This document shows positions 42,764-51,330 of a stretch of 64,000 nucleotides of DNA, piece by piece; position 1 is the stretch's first letter; each line of letters starts with the position of its first letter. The translations under genes and the position numbers were made by a program. Source of the stretch: an uncultured bacterium (lineage in GTDB: Bacteria > Verrucomicrobiota > Kiritimatiellia > RFP12 > UBA1067); assembly GCA_902779075.1 (NCBI GenBank), contig CACZAK010000001.1, positions 1-64,000 on the forward strand. The letters run 5' to 3'. The notes under the pieces are model-generated. The model searched no databases and was not told where the DNA came from. It saw only the letters and a list, made by a program, of their open reading frames with translations.

Positions 42764-45612
42764 ACGGACTGAAGGGCAGATTTTCCACTTTTTCTGCATG
42801 GGGCCTGTCGTTTGGCTTCGCCGTGGGCTGGGGCGCGTTCATCATGCCCGGAATGGCGTTTCTGCCGAGCGCGGGCCCGCTTGGCACGCTGATCGGCATA
42901 CTCGTCGGCGCGTTCGCCATGGCGATCATCGGCTGGAACTACCACAAGATGACGTTGGCCTTTCCGGGGCCGTCCGGCGCCGTCGCCTTCGCGTCCAAGG
43001 CGTTCGGTGCGGACTACGGCTTCCTGACAGCCTGGTCGCTGCTGTTCGCATACATGGTGATCCTCTGGGTGAATGCCTCTGCACTCGATCTCCTTGCCCG
43101 CTTCGTGTTCGGCGGCATGTTGCAGTTCGGCTGGCACAGCACGCGCGCCGAGTTCGACACCTATCTCGGCGAAGTGCTTTTCTCCGTCGGCGTGATGGTA
43201 GTCGTGGGCCTTGTCTGCCTCTGGGGCAGACGCCTCGCCGGGCGCGTCCAGGCAGCCCTTGCGGCGTTTATGCTCGTTGGCGTAGCCGTGTGCTTCTTCG
43301 CCGTCCTCTCGCACCACGAAGGCGGCATCGCGGCGATGGCGCCTGCGTTCTCGCCGAACGGCTCGGACGGCTTCACGCAGGTGCTGCGCATCTTCGCAAT
43401 GATGCCGTGGGCGTTCGTCGGCTTCGAGGCGGTGTCGCACGTTTCCGGAGAGTTCAGCTTCCCGGCGAAGAGGCTCTGGTGGATACTCCTCGCGGCCATT
43501 GCCGCATCCGTTGCGATGTACGCGCTGCTCGCGCTCATGCCCGCCCTGGCACATCCGGCTGAGTATGCCACGTGGGCCGAGTGGGTTGGCGGCAAGCGGA
43601 CCTTTCCCGGAATCAAAGCCATGGCGACATTGACCGCCGCGCGCACCTCGCTCGGTACGGTCGGCGTCGCGCTCATCGGCACGGCGATGTTCGCCGCGAT
43701 ATTGACGGGGATCATCGGCGCGACGATCGTGATGGGCCGCCTCGTATATTTGCTCGCGGCACGCAACGTCCTGCCGAAAGGACAGTGGCTAGCCCGGCTT
43801 GACAAGAACGGTTCGCCCCGCAACGCGACCATCTTCGTCGTTGGCATCTCGCTCGTGATTCCGTTCTTCGGGCGCACGATGCTTGGTTGGCCGGTGGACG
43901 TCTCGAGCATCGGAGCGGCGGTCGCCTACGGCTGCACGTCCGCCGCCGCGTACAGTTTCGCCCGCAAGAGCGGCGACGCGCTCACGAAGTTTACAGGACT
44001 CGCGGGCACTGTCATGGCCATTGTTTTCTGCTTCCTGCTGCTCGTCCCCAACGGCATCTTGGGAAATGTCCTGTCGGCGCAGGCGTATCTCGTCCTTTCG
44101 ATCTGGTGCATCTTGGGCTTCGCCCTCTATAGGCAGGTGTTCAAGCACGACGAGCAGCGGCGCTTCGGACGCTCCCCCGTGGTCTGGATGGGTTTCGTTG
44201 TCCTGATCTTCTTCGCATCGATCATGTGGGTGCGAATCGCCACGCAGCAGGCCACGGCCGAAACCGCGGATTCAATCGTCGCATTCCAGAGGCAGCACTG
44301 TGCCAAGACACACGGAACAACGAACGACAATGCGCTGCACCACGAACAGGAATTCATCGCAGACGCGATGGACCGCCTCGACAGTAAACAGCTCAACTAC
44401 GACATCGTCCAGCTGGCGCTCTTCGCCTTTTCGCTTGTCATCATCTTCAACGTTTACATGCTGCAGCGGCGGCGGCAGGACGAGCTGCGAATCGCCAATG
44501 AGAAGGCCGAAGCGCGGGAAAAGGCGAAGAGCCTCTTCTTCTCGACCGTGAGCCACGACATCCGCACGCCCCTCAATGCCATCATCGGCTTCTCCGAGAT
44601 GCTCCAGAACGGCCTTGAAAACAAGTCCGAGCACGACCTCGCGGTGAACTCGATCCTGATGAGCAGCCGGACGCTTCTGCAGCTCGTGAACGACATCCTC
44701 GACCTGTCGAAGCTCGAGTCGGGCCGGATGGACATCACGCCCGAACCGACGGACGTCGCAAAGCTCGTGGGCGAAATCACCCATTCGTTCGCGGCAACCC
44801 ACAAAGTCCCCGGACTCAAGGTACTCTGCCATGCCGAAGGCGTGCCGCAGCTGATGGTCGATCCGCACAGACTCAGGCAGATCGCGTTCAACCTGATGGG
44901 TAACGCCTTGAAGTTCACGAAGAAGGGATTCGTCGAACTCCGCGCCTCGTACGAGCCGGGCGAACCGGGCGAGAAAGGCCTGCTCCGCCTGTCGGTAAAG
45001 GACACTGGCTGCGGCATCAGCGAAGAGGACCTGCAGAAGCTCGCGCGCCCGTACGTCCAGGTCGGCAACACCAAGGCGCGGCGCGGCGGTACGGGCCTCG
45101 GGCTCCACATCTGCCGGATGCTCGCCCACGCAATGGGCGGCGACTTGGAGATTGAATCCGAACTCGGCAAGGGCTCCACGTTCACGGTAACGATTCAGGC
45201 AGCGAAAGCGGTGGAGGGAAAACCGGATAGTCCGGAAAATCCGGTTGCGCCCGCCCCGCTCCGCATCCTCGTGGCGGAAGACACGAAGATGAACCAGATG
45301 GTCCTGAAGGCGATGTTCAGGAAGCTCGGCGTGACGGACATCACCTTTGCCGACAACGGGTGCGAGGCTTTTGGAATCCTCACGGCCCCGGATGCGCCGA
45401 AGTTCGACTTCGTCCTCACGGACGCCTACATGCCGGTGATGACCGGCCATGAACTCGTCGCAAAGATCCGCGCCAACCCATCCGTCGCAAAGACCCCTGT
45501 TTACCTCTTCACCGCCGAGGTGGAGATGAAGGACACCTACGCCGCCGCCGGTTTCGACGGCATCCTGCTGAAACCCGCAGACCTTGAATCCCTCAGGAAA
45601 CTGCTTTCGTGA
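42760..45612 (+). CDS. APC-permease/histidine kinase/receiver fusion (third of three)
   Basis: This 950-aa paralogue is in tandem with the gene at 39794. APC motifs are FAVGWGAFIMPGM (TM1), PGPSGAVAFASKAFG (TM3) and WAFVGFEAVSHVSGEFSFP (TM6). The TM8 region diverges to MGRLVYLLAARNVLPKGQW. Two extra helices enclose a loop of about 60 residues with a single cysteine. H599 lies in SHDIRTPLNAIIGF. The receiver keeps D888, but in LTDAYMPVMTG instead of the LTDMWMP found in the others, suggesting a different partner surface. The GH9 gene follows in the same orientation. Confidence 0.93.
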   Translation: MNGLKGRFSTFSAWGLSFGFAVGWGAFIMPGMAFLPSAGPLGTLIGILVGAFAMAIIGWNYHKMTLAFPGPSGAVAFASKAFGADYGFLTAWSLLFAYMVILWVNASALDLLARFVFGGMLQFGWHSTRAEFDTYLGEVLFSVGVMVVVGLVCLWGRRLAGRVQAALAAFMLVGVAVCFFAVLSHHEGGIAAMAPAFSPNGSDGFTQVLRIFAMMPWAFVGFEAVSHVSGEFSFPAKRLWWILLAAIAASVAMYALLALMPALAHPAEYATWAEWVGGKRTFPGIKAMATLTAARTSLGTVGVALIGTAMFAAILTGIIGATIVMGRLVYLLAARNVLPKGQWLARLDKNGSPRNATIFVVGISLVIPFFGRTMLGWPVDVSSIGAAVAYGCTSAAAYSFARKSGDALTKFTGLAGTVMAIVFCFLLLVPNGILGNVLSAQAYLVLSIWCILGFALYRQVFKHDEQRRFGRSPVVWMGFVVLIFFASIMWVRIATQQATAETADSIVAFQRQHCAKTHGTTNDNALHHEQEFIADAMDRLDSKQLNYDIVQLALFAFSLVIIFNVYMLQRRRQDELRIANEKAEAREKAKSLFFSTVSHDIRTPLNAIIGFSEMLQNGLENKSEHDLAVNSILMSSRTLLQLVNDILDLSKLESGRMDITPEPTDVAKLVGEITHSFAATHKVPGLKVLCHAEGVPQLMVDPHRLRQIAFNLMGNALKFTKKGFVELRASYEPGEPGEKGLLRLSVKDTGCGISEEDLQKLARPYVQVGNTKARRGGTGLGLHICRMLAHAMGGDLEIESELGKGSTFTVTIQAAKAVEGKPDSPENPVAPAPLRILVAEDTKMNQMVLKAMFRKLGVTDITFADNGCEAFGILTAPDAPKFDFVLTDAYMPVMTGHELVAKIRANPSVAKTPVYLFTAEVEMKDTYAAAGFDGILLKPADLESLRKLLS
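45222..45247 (+). repeat. Short 9-bp CCGG array in kinase-receiver linker
   Basis: About three units of AACCGGATA, GTCCGGAAA and ATCCGGTTG encode KPDSPENPV between the kinase and receiver of the third APC fusion. It is the shortest of the four arrays. Confidence 0.7.
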
Positions 45613-45631
45613 AACGCTTGTCACGGAAATG

Positions 45632-45640
45632 TGGTATACT
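45632..45640 (+). promoter_or_regulatory. Extended -10 promoter element of GH9 gene
   Basis: TGTGG-TATACT (-10 at 45635-45640) lies nine bases before the GTG at 45650. No good -35 is visible, which extended -10 promoters can tolerate. It would give a transcript starting at or near the GTG. Confidence 0.45.
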
Positions 45641-45649
45641 AACCGCATT

Positions 45650-47842
45650 GTGAAAAAAATCATCATCGGAATTATCGTCGTGGCCGTTGTCGGCGCAGGC
45701 TTAGCAGTCGCCTGGCGCCAGTGGGCCGCATCCTTCACCCCGCCCGCGCCTGCCTCGAAGACGCGTTTCCTCGATCCGTACACAAAAGTGTACCAGACCG
45801 ACGATCCGGACGAGGGAAAGCAACTTGCGCAGAAGCCGGGCTACTTCCCAGTCCCGCAGGGACTCGTCAATCCGCTCGCGGAGTGGAAGAAGTGGGAAGC
45901 GCGCGTGATACACACCGTGTTCACCGTGCAGGAAACGCCGTTTGCCGACTACGACCCGAACGTGCCCAGCCCACTCTTCAAGGTGAACCAGGTGGGCTAT
46001 CTGCCGCACGCGCCGAAGTTCGCGTACGTGGGCGCGTGGCTGGGGCCGACCTACAAGGCGTGGAAACCGAAGAAGCCAATGACTAGCTGGGAACTGGTGG
46101 ATGAAAAGTCGGGGGAGCCGGTCCTGCTGCCCGGCGGAAACGCCGCACCACGACTGCGCGTGCTGGACGGCGTCACGAAGGAGGGCGTGCCGTTCACGGG
46201 CGAGGATACTTACGAAATGGATTTTTCCTCCGTCACGAACGAGGGTTCTTATTTCGTGCGCATCCCGGACGTGGGACGCAGCGCGACGTTCCGCATAGCG
46301 GCGAACGCAGCGGAAGAGGCGTTCCGCGTCCACATGGGCGGCCTCTACCAGAAACGCTGCGGCATCGCCAAGGAGGAGCCGTACACCCACTGGACGGCGG
46401 GCGCCTGCCACACCGAGGTCGTGCGCGGCACGTTCGCGTCCGACGAGGGCACGCTGACCCCGAAGGCGAAGTGGTTCGACATCATCCGCGACAACACGGA
46501 CTGGGAGCACGGCGAAAAGCTGTACATCACGGGCGGTTGGCACGACGCGGCGGACTACGACCGGCGTCCAATGCACCTCGACATCGTGAACAACCTCTGC
46601 GCCGTCTATCTCATGCGCCCGCAGAACTTCCGCGACGGACAGCTCGCCATTCCCGAAAAGGCGAACCGCATCCCCGACATCCTCGACGAGGCGGAGTGGG
46701 GGCTTCGGCATCTTTGGGAAGGACAGCAGCCCGACGGCGGCGTGGGCACGTGGATCGAGAGCACCGGCCATCCCGGCCCCGGGAACATTGCCGAGAAGGA
46801 CGAGATGAAGTACGTGCTCGCGCAGGCGACGCGCAGGAGTTCCCTGATGTATGCCGCACACGCATCGCTCCTCGCGCGGTGCCATCCGTCCTTCCAGAAA
46901 AAGTACCTGGTGTCCGCGAAACGCGCGTGGGACTTCGCCCTGCGCGAGCGGCCCCGCTCCACGGTGTACAAGGTGAAGATGAAGGATAAGGAAGAGAACG
47001 TCGTGTGGGAGGAGGACCGCGACCTGCCCGCCAACTACTTCGTGAAGGCGGCCGTGAACCTTCACGCGCTCACGGGGGATAGAAGCTACATTGACGCGGT
47101 CGTGCGGGACCTGGAGCGCATCGACAAGGATCGCGGGAAGAACGCCTGGGGCTGGATTCCGCTTCTGTTCGCCGGCGAGCGCACGTTCGGCTACCCGAAG
47201 GAGCTGGAGCCTTTCTTCCGGAAATGGGAACAGGGCAAGCTCAAGACCGCCAATGGCATCCTGGAGCAGATCGAGACCGCCTACGCCTACCGCGCGCCGT
47301 GGTGGCCGCCGCAGAAGGGATGGGTGAACGCGATGGGGTTTGGACACTCCCACCCGCTCGTGCGCGCACTAAACCTCATTGCCGCCCACCAGATTACAGG
47401 AAACCAGAAGTACCTCTACGCCATCTCAATCGCAAATGATTTTCACAACGGCTGCAATCCGCAGGGCGCAACCTTGACGAGCGGCCTGGGCGAGGTCTAT
47501 CCCGTCACGTTCCTCGACTTGCCGTCCTACGTGGACAACATCGCCGAGTACGTGCCGGGCATCACGCCCTACCGCTGGACGTATGCGCTTCCCAAGCGGG
47601 TCGTGGAGATGGTCTGGGATGGCGACCGGAAACGCGCATCGGCGTGGCCCATCTGGCGACGCTGGGGCAATCTCGAAAACCAGACAGTGGCGGCAAGCGA
47701 GTACACGGTTTGGGAGACGATCGCGCCGGCCGCCGCCGTGACCGGCTACCTCATTTCGCCGGAGGCGGCGACGCCCCCGCAGCCGCGCCGTCCCCCCGCG
47801 CAGAAGCTCAGCGACCTCCCCGGCTACTGGCTCTTGCCATAA
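45650..47842 (+). CDS. Membrane-anchored GH9 glycoside hydrolase (endoglucanase family)
   Basis: The GTG start after an extended -10 gives 730 aa. The frame extends to 45584 but crosses that element. A signal anchor (about 2-22) and a linker are followed by the N-terminal Ig-like CelD_N domain (LFKVNQVGYLPHAPKFAYVG, about 110-215). The (alpha/alpha)6 catalytic domain holds the nucleophile region GGWHDAADYDRR, then GFGHSHPLVRAL, and a general acid probably in ASEYTVWET. GH9 enzymes cut beta-1,4-glucans. In this setting it may trim or release the cluster's own polymer rather than digest plant cellulose. It ends in a Pro-rich tail. Confidence 0.9.
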   Translation: MKKIIIGIIVVAVVGAGLAVAWRQWAASFTPPAPASKTRFLDPYTKVYQTDDPDEGKQLAQKPGYFPVPQGLVNPLAEWKKWEARVIHTVFTVQETPFADYDPNVPSPLFKVNQVGYLPHAPKFAYVGAWLGPTYKAWKPKKPMTSWELVDEKSGEPVLLPGGNAAPRLRVLDGVTKEGVPFTGEDTYEMDFSSVTNEGSYFVRIPDVGRSATFRIAANAAEEAFRVHMGGLYQKRCGIAKEEPYTHWTAGACHTEVVRGTFASDEGTLTPKAKWFDIIRDNTDWEHGEKLYITGGWHDAADYDRRPMHLDIVNNLCAVYLMRPQNFRDGQLAIPEKANRIPDILDEAEWGLRHLWEGQQPDGGVGTWIESTGHPGPGNIAEKDEMKYVLAQATRRSSLMYAAHASLLARCHPSFQKKYLVSAKRAWDFALRERPRSTVYKVKMKDKEENVVWEEDRDLPANYFVKAAVNLHALTGDRSYIDAVVRDLERIDKDRGKNAWGWIPLLFAGERTFGYPKELEPFFRKWEQGKLKTANGILEQIETAYAYRAPWWPPQKGWVNAMGFGHSHPLVRALNLIAAHQITGNQKYLYAISIANDFHNGCNPQGATLTSGLGEVYPVTFLDLPSYVDNIAEYVPGITPYRWTYALPKRVVEMVWDGDRKRASAWPIWRRWGNLENQTVAASEYTVWETIAPAAAVTGYLISPEAATPPQPRRPPAQKLSDLPGYWLLP

Positions 47843-47862
47843 AGCGGCGGGTGTGGTAGAAT
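47834..47862 (+). promoter_or_regulatory. Sigma-70 promoter of PP-loop gene
   Basis: TTGCCA (47834-47839, overlapping the GH9 stop), 17 bases, TGG-TAGAAT (-10 at 47857-47862). The ATG at 47888 is about 25 bases downstream without a clear ribosome site. Confidence 0.6.
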
Positions 47863-47887
47863 ACTTCGCGTTAGCGAGATTACTACT

Positions 47888-49126
47888 ATGCGGATTAAGA
47901 AAACAAGTGTATCCAACGCCGGCGGACACCTTACGCTGAGCGCACCCGTCTCCTTTCAGGGAAAGGAGACGACGTGTTTCTATTCCGTCCCCGAACAGTA
48001 TGCCGACCTTGCGGACACCGCAAGCTCCAACTGCTTCCTTGTCGGGTTCCTCTATCCGGCTATGCGTTATGGCGAGGACGTCCACGTGGAGGGGACGGTC
48101 TCGGCGAGGCTGCTGTACAACCTGAACGAATACCTGATTCCGTTCATGGCGATGTGCGATTCGCGTCTCAAGGCGATCAAGGTGACTGCGGACGCGACGG
48201 ACGACGAGGGCTCCCGTTCCGCCCGCGCCGTCGGCACGGGTTTCTCGGGGGGCATCGATTCCTTCACCACCATTTACGAACACTTCGAGCGTCCTACGCC
48301 GGACGGCTTCAAGCTCACGCACCTCTTCTTCTTCAACGTGGGAGCGCACGGCATACCGAAGGACGAGACCGAACGCCTGGCCATCGAGCGGAAGTTCCAG
48401 GCCCGATACGAAAAGCTCAAGCCGTTCCCAGCCGAGGTGGGTCTGCCGTTCGAACCCGTCAACTCCAACATCCACCTGTTCCACCCGTGGGGACACCTTG
48501 AGATCGCGACGCTCGCCACCACGTCCGCAGCGCTGTTCCTCCAGCGCGGAATCCGCCGCTACTATCTGGCGTCGGCCGGGCATCCCTATTTCCACCTGTG
48601 GCACTATCTCGGCATGAGGCGGCGTCCGGACGACATCGCGTACCTGAATCCGTACCTTCTGCCATGGCTCTCAACAGAGTCGCTTGACTTTGTTGACGAC
48701 GGCACGTTCCTCGACCGTTCGCAGAAGACGGTACAGATCGCGGATTACGAGCCAGCCTCGCGCTACCTGAACGTATGCAGCAACCACGACACGTTGGACA
48801 CCAACTGCTCCATCTGTCCCAAGTGCTGCAGGACGCTTCTCACGCTGGAGCTGATCGGGAAGGTCGACGCCTTCCGCGCCGTGTTCGATGTAGATAAGTA
48901 CCGACGTGAGGCCCGGCGTCTCTACATCGCCGAAACGCTCGTCAACGTCGACAGGGAGATGTTCTTCAGGCACATCGTCGATTTGGCGGAGGAACGCGGC
49001 GTCAACTTGCGGCGCGAGGTCAACTGCCTCGACCTCTTCCGCGCTCGGATGATGAATGGACGCCTGCACACGTTCATCCGGACCAATCCCTTCCTCAAGC
49101 GTCTCGCAAAGAAGTTTTTCAAGTAA
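47888..49126 (+). CDS. PP-loop ATP-pyrophosphatase-like protein with cysteine cluster
   Basis: This 412-aa soluble protein has FSGGIDSF at 119-126, the PP-loop that binds ATP in adenylating enzymes such as QueC, asparagine synthetase and NAD synthetase. Near residues 297-314 a cluster CSNHDTLDTNCSICPKCC could bind zinc or an iron-sulphur centre. I do not recognise a named family. Because it sits between GH9 and pyruvyltransferase genes, it may adenylate and amidate a sugar acid or a precursor. Its promoter lies just upstream, so it heads the operon to 52403. Confidence 0.7.
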   Translation: MRIKKTSVSNAGGHLTLSAPVSFQGKETTCFYSVPEQYADLADTASSNCFLVGFLYPAMRYGEDVHVEGTVSARLLYNLNEYLIPFMAMCDSRLKAIKVTADATDDEGSRSARAVGTGFSGGIDSFTTIYEHFERPTPDGFKLTHLFFFNVGAHGIPKDETERLAIERKFQARYEKLKPFPAEVGLPFEPVNSNIHLFHPWGHLEIATLATTSAALFLQRGIRRYYLASAGHPYFHLWHYLGMRRRPDDIAYLNPYLLPWLSTESLDFVDDGTFLDRSQKTVQIADYEPASRYLNVCSNHDTLDTNCSICPKCCRTLLTLELIGKVDAFRAVFDVDKYRREARRLYIAETLVNVDREMFFRHIVDLAEERGVNLRREVNCLDLFRARMMNGRLHTFIRTNPFLKRLAKKFFK

Positions 49127-49141
49127 AGCGAGGTGAAGACG

Positions 49142-50326
49142 ATGAAGATTCTGCTTGGTGGTATTCCGCTTGGTTGCGACAACATCGGGGACGAGGCGAT
49201 CATCGCCTGCGTCGTGAAGATGCTGAAGGAGTCGATTCCCGGCGTGGAGCTCACGGTGGCGACGGCCGATCCCGCCACGGCGGCGAACCTCGGCGTGAAC
49301 GTCGTGCCCGTGTTTGGCTTCCTCGACGTGGGTTTTCACGGCTTTGCCGCCGAGGTCCGCCGCCACGACGCATACGTGTGGTGCGGCGCGACGGGCCTTT
49401 CGGACTACCCGCACGTTGCGCTTGAACTCGTGGAGATTGCGCAGAAGGAAGGCGTGCCCACATACGTGTGGGGCGTGGGAATGGACGACGAACTCAACCC
49501 AGTGTTCTTCAAGGTCGCGGGAAAGCGACGCTTCCTTCTATCGCTCTTCGGCCTCGTCGGCTGGTACGAGCGCCACCTCCGCACACGACTTTCACGTCGC
49601 CTCGCGCGCGTCCTGCCGCGCTGCCGGGGCGTGTGGCTGCGCGATCCGCAGAGCGCGGCCATGCTCGCGTCGATGGGCTTCCCCAACGCCGGCATCGCCG
49701 CAGATACGGCGATACTGCTTACCGGAGAATCCGGAAATACCGGAAAATCCGGAAATACCGGAGAATCCGGAATATCCGGAATATCCGGAAATTCCGGGGC
49801 TCCGCCCACACTTGGCCTCTGCATTTCCACCCAACGCCAGGTCGTCGACCTCGACGGCGTGCGCCGCATGATCGCCGCCGTACAGGCGTCAGGCGCGCGC
49901 ATCCTCGGCATCCCGATGAACATCAAGACCGACCGTGCGCTCCTCGAAAAACTCGGCGTGGAATGCATCCCCGGCACCACGCCGGAAGCAGTCGTGGAGG
50001 CGGCGGCGGAGTGCAACGTGGTGCTTTCCAGCCGCCTGCACCTGCTGATTCTTGCTGCCAACGCCGGCACGCCGGGCCTCGGCATCGCACGTGGCTCAAA
50101 GCTCGCCAACTGGCTCTCCAACTTCGGCCAGACCGTTGTAGGCAGCGTGTACGACTGCGACTGGGACATGGTGACTGAAACGGTCCTCGCCGCATTCAAG
50201 GGGTGGGGCGAGCCGTCCCGGCGAGCCGCTTCCGACTGGCCCACCGTCCGCGCCGCCGCATACGAACGCCTCACCAGTCGCCTCGAAAAAGCCCGCACCG
50301 AGTTCATCGCGAGGCTGACCTCATGA
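49142..50326 (+). CDS. Polysaccharide pyruvyl transferase family protein
   Basis: GAGGTGA six bases before the ATG at 49142 favours this start over the GTG at 49133 and gives 394 aa. The N-terminus KILLGGIPLGCDNIGDEAI and the later SSRLHLLILAANAGTPGLGI match the WcaK/CsaB family, which adds pyruvate ketals to sugars. WLRDPQSAAMLASMG is the mid-protein family block. A run of eight Gly-containing tripeptides (GES, GNT, GKS, GIS, GNS) encoded by 9-bp repeats stands where the two lobes join. The stop overlaps the next start (ATGA). Confidence 0.9.
   Translation: MKILLGGIPLGCDNIGDEAIIACVVKMLKESIPGVELTVATADPATAANLGVNVVPVFGFLDVGFHGFAAEVRRHDAYVWCGATGLSDYPHVALELVEIAQKEGVPTYVWGVGMDDELNPVFFKVAGKRRFLLSLFGLVGWYERHLRTRLSRRLARVLPRCRGVWLRDPQSAAMLASMGFPNAGIAADTAILLTGESGNTGKSGNTGESGISGISGNSGAPPTLGLCISTQRQVVDLDGVRRMIAAVQASGARILGIPMNIKTDRALLEKLGVECIPGTTPEAVVEAAAECNVVLSSRLHLLILAANAGTPGLGIARGSKLANWLSNFGQTVVGSVYDCDWDMVTETVLAAFKGWGEPSRRAASDWPTVRAAAYERLTSRLEKARTEFIARLTS
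49720..49799 (+). repeat. 9-bp tandem array inside pyruvyl transferase gene
   Basis: About eight 9-bp units, alternating GGAGAATCC, GGAAATACC, GGAAAATCC and GGAATATCC, keep the reading frame. The unit is the same as in the GT4 gene at 22129-22194, 27 kb away, but translated one codon out of register. Confidence 0.9.
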
Positions 50327-51330
50327 AATTTTCGGTCATCATTCCCGTGTACAACGGCGAGGCGCATCTCGCTGATGCGGTGGAGCGTCTGCAAAAGCAG
50401 GACTTCGCCGACTGGGAGGCCGTCATCGTCGATGACGGCTCCACCGACACGACGCCGCAGATCGCCGACGGCCTCGCCCGTCAAGACAACCGCATCAGAG
50501 TTTTGCACCAGCCCAACGGCGGCGTTTCCGTGGCGCGGAACCGCGGCCTCGACGAGGCGCGCGGCGACTGGATCGTGTGGCTCGACGCGGACGACGCCTA
50601 CGTGCCCGGCGCGTTGCGTCGCATCGCCGAGCTAACCGATGCGAACGCCGACTGCAACTGCCTCCAGTTCCCGTACAACACGATCCAGCCAGATGGCTCC
50701 CTGCAACCCTGCGTACCACCCGCCTATTCGGAGTTCGGTGGGAAGAGCTATCCCGGCCTTGAGGCGTTCGACATCCTTTTCGCCCGCAAGAACGTAGGCG
50801 GCATGAACTGGCAGCCGTGGCGTTTCGTCTATCGACGCGATTCGCTTCCGCGCTTCCGCAAGGGCAAGATACACGAGGATATGGACGTTCTCCCGCTCCA
50901 GCTTGCCGGATTCGCGCGCGTGTACATCGCAAAGGAACCGCTCTACGCCTACTTGCCAGCGCGCGCGGGCGCGGCCACCGAAACGTTCACGCCCCGCCGC
51001 GTGCGCGACATCATCGACGTGACGGCGCACGTCTATGCGCAGCTGGACGCGGCCAACCTTCCCACCGTCGTCAGACGCGGATTCACTTCCACCTTGGCCT
51101 GCAACCTCTTTGGGTTCTTCCTTGCAACGCCGGGATTCCCCGAACCAGACCGAACGGAACTGCTCGATGCCTTTGCCTCGCACCCCGAGTGGCTGTGCGC
51201 GATCGACTGGCCACCGCGTACGGCATGGCTCAAACGTCTTCTGCTGCGTGTGTTGGGCGTGCGTCTCACGGCACGTCTCGTCGGCCGGCTCACCGGCTAT
51301 AAGGGCTTTCATGCGGGAGGTGGACGATGA
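50323..51330 (+). CDS. GT2-family glycosyltransferase
   Basis: The ATG overlapping the previous stop gives 335 aa. The GT-A motifs are SVIIPVYNGEAHLADAVE, VIVDDGSTDTTP, VSVARNRGLDEARGDWIVWL then DADD, and EDMDVLPLQL as the acceptor/base region. It resembles beta-glycosyltransferases of capsule clusters. It overlaps the GT4 gene by 4 bp, so the pyruvyltransferase, GT2 and GT4 genes are translated together. Confidence 0.94.
   Translation: MKFSVIIPVYNGEAHLADAVERLQKQDFADWEAVIVDDGSTDTTPQIADGLARQDNRIRVLHQPNGGVSVARNRGLDEARGDWIVWLDADDAYVPGALRRIAELTDANADCNCLQFPYNTIQPDGSLQPCVPPAYSEFGGKSYPGLEAFDILFARKNVGGMNWQPWRFVYRRDSLPRFRKGKIHEDMDVLPLQLAGFARVYIAKEPLYAYLPARAGAATETFTPRRVRDIIDVTAHVYAQLDAANLPTVVRRGFTSTLACNLFGFFLATPGFPEPDRTELLDAFASHPEWLCAIDWPPRTAWLKRLLLRVLGVRLTARLVGRLTGYKGFHAGGGR

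Noticed and set aside
39785..42799. 1004-codon open frame antisense to the second APC-kinase gene
   Set aside because: It is a mirror frame of a GC-rich gene, with Arg/Asp/His/Gly-rich low-complexity product, while the plus strand encodes clear APC, kinase and receiver motifs.
44272..45783. 503-codon antisense frame across the third APC-kinase gene and GH9 start
   Set aside because: Same mirror-frame composition and no ribosome site or domain. It conflicts with two well supported genes.
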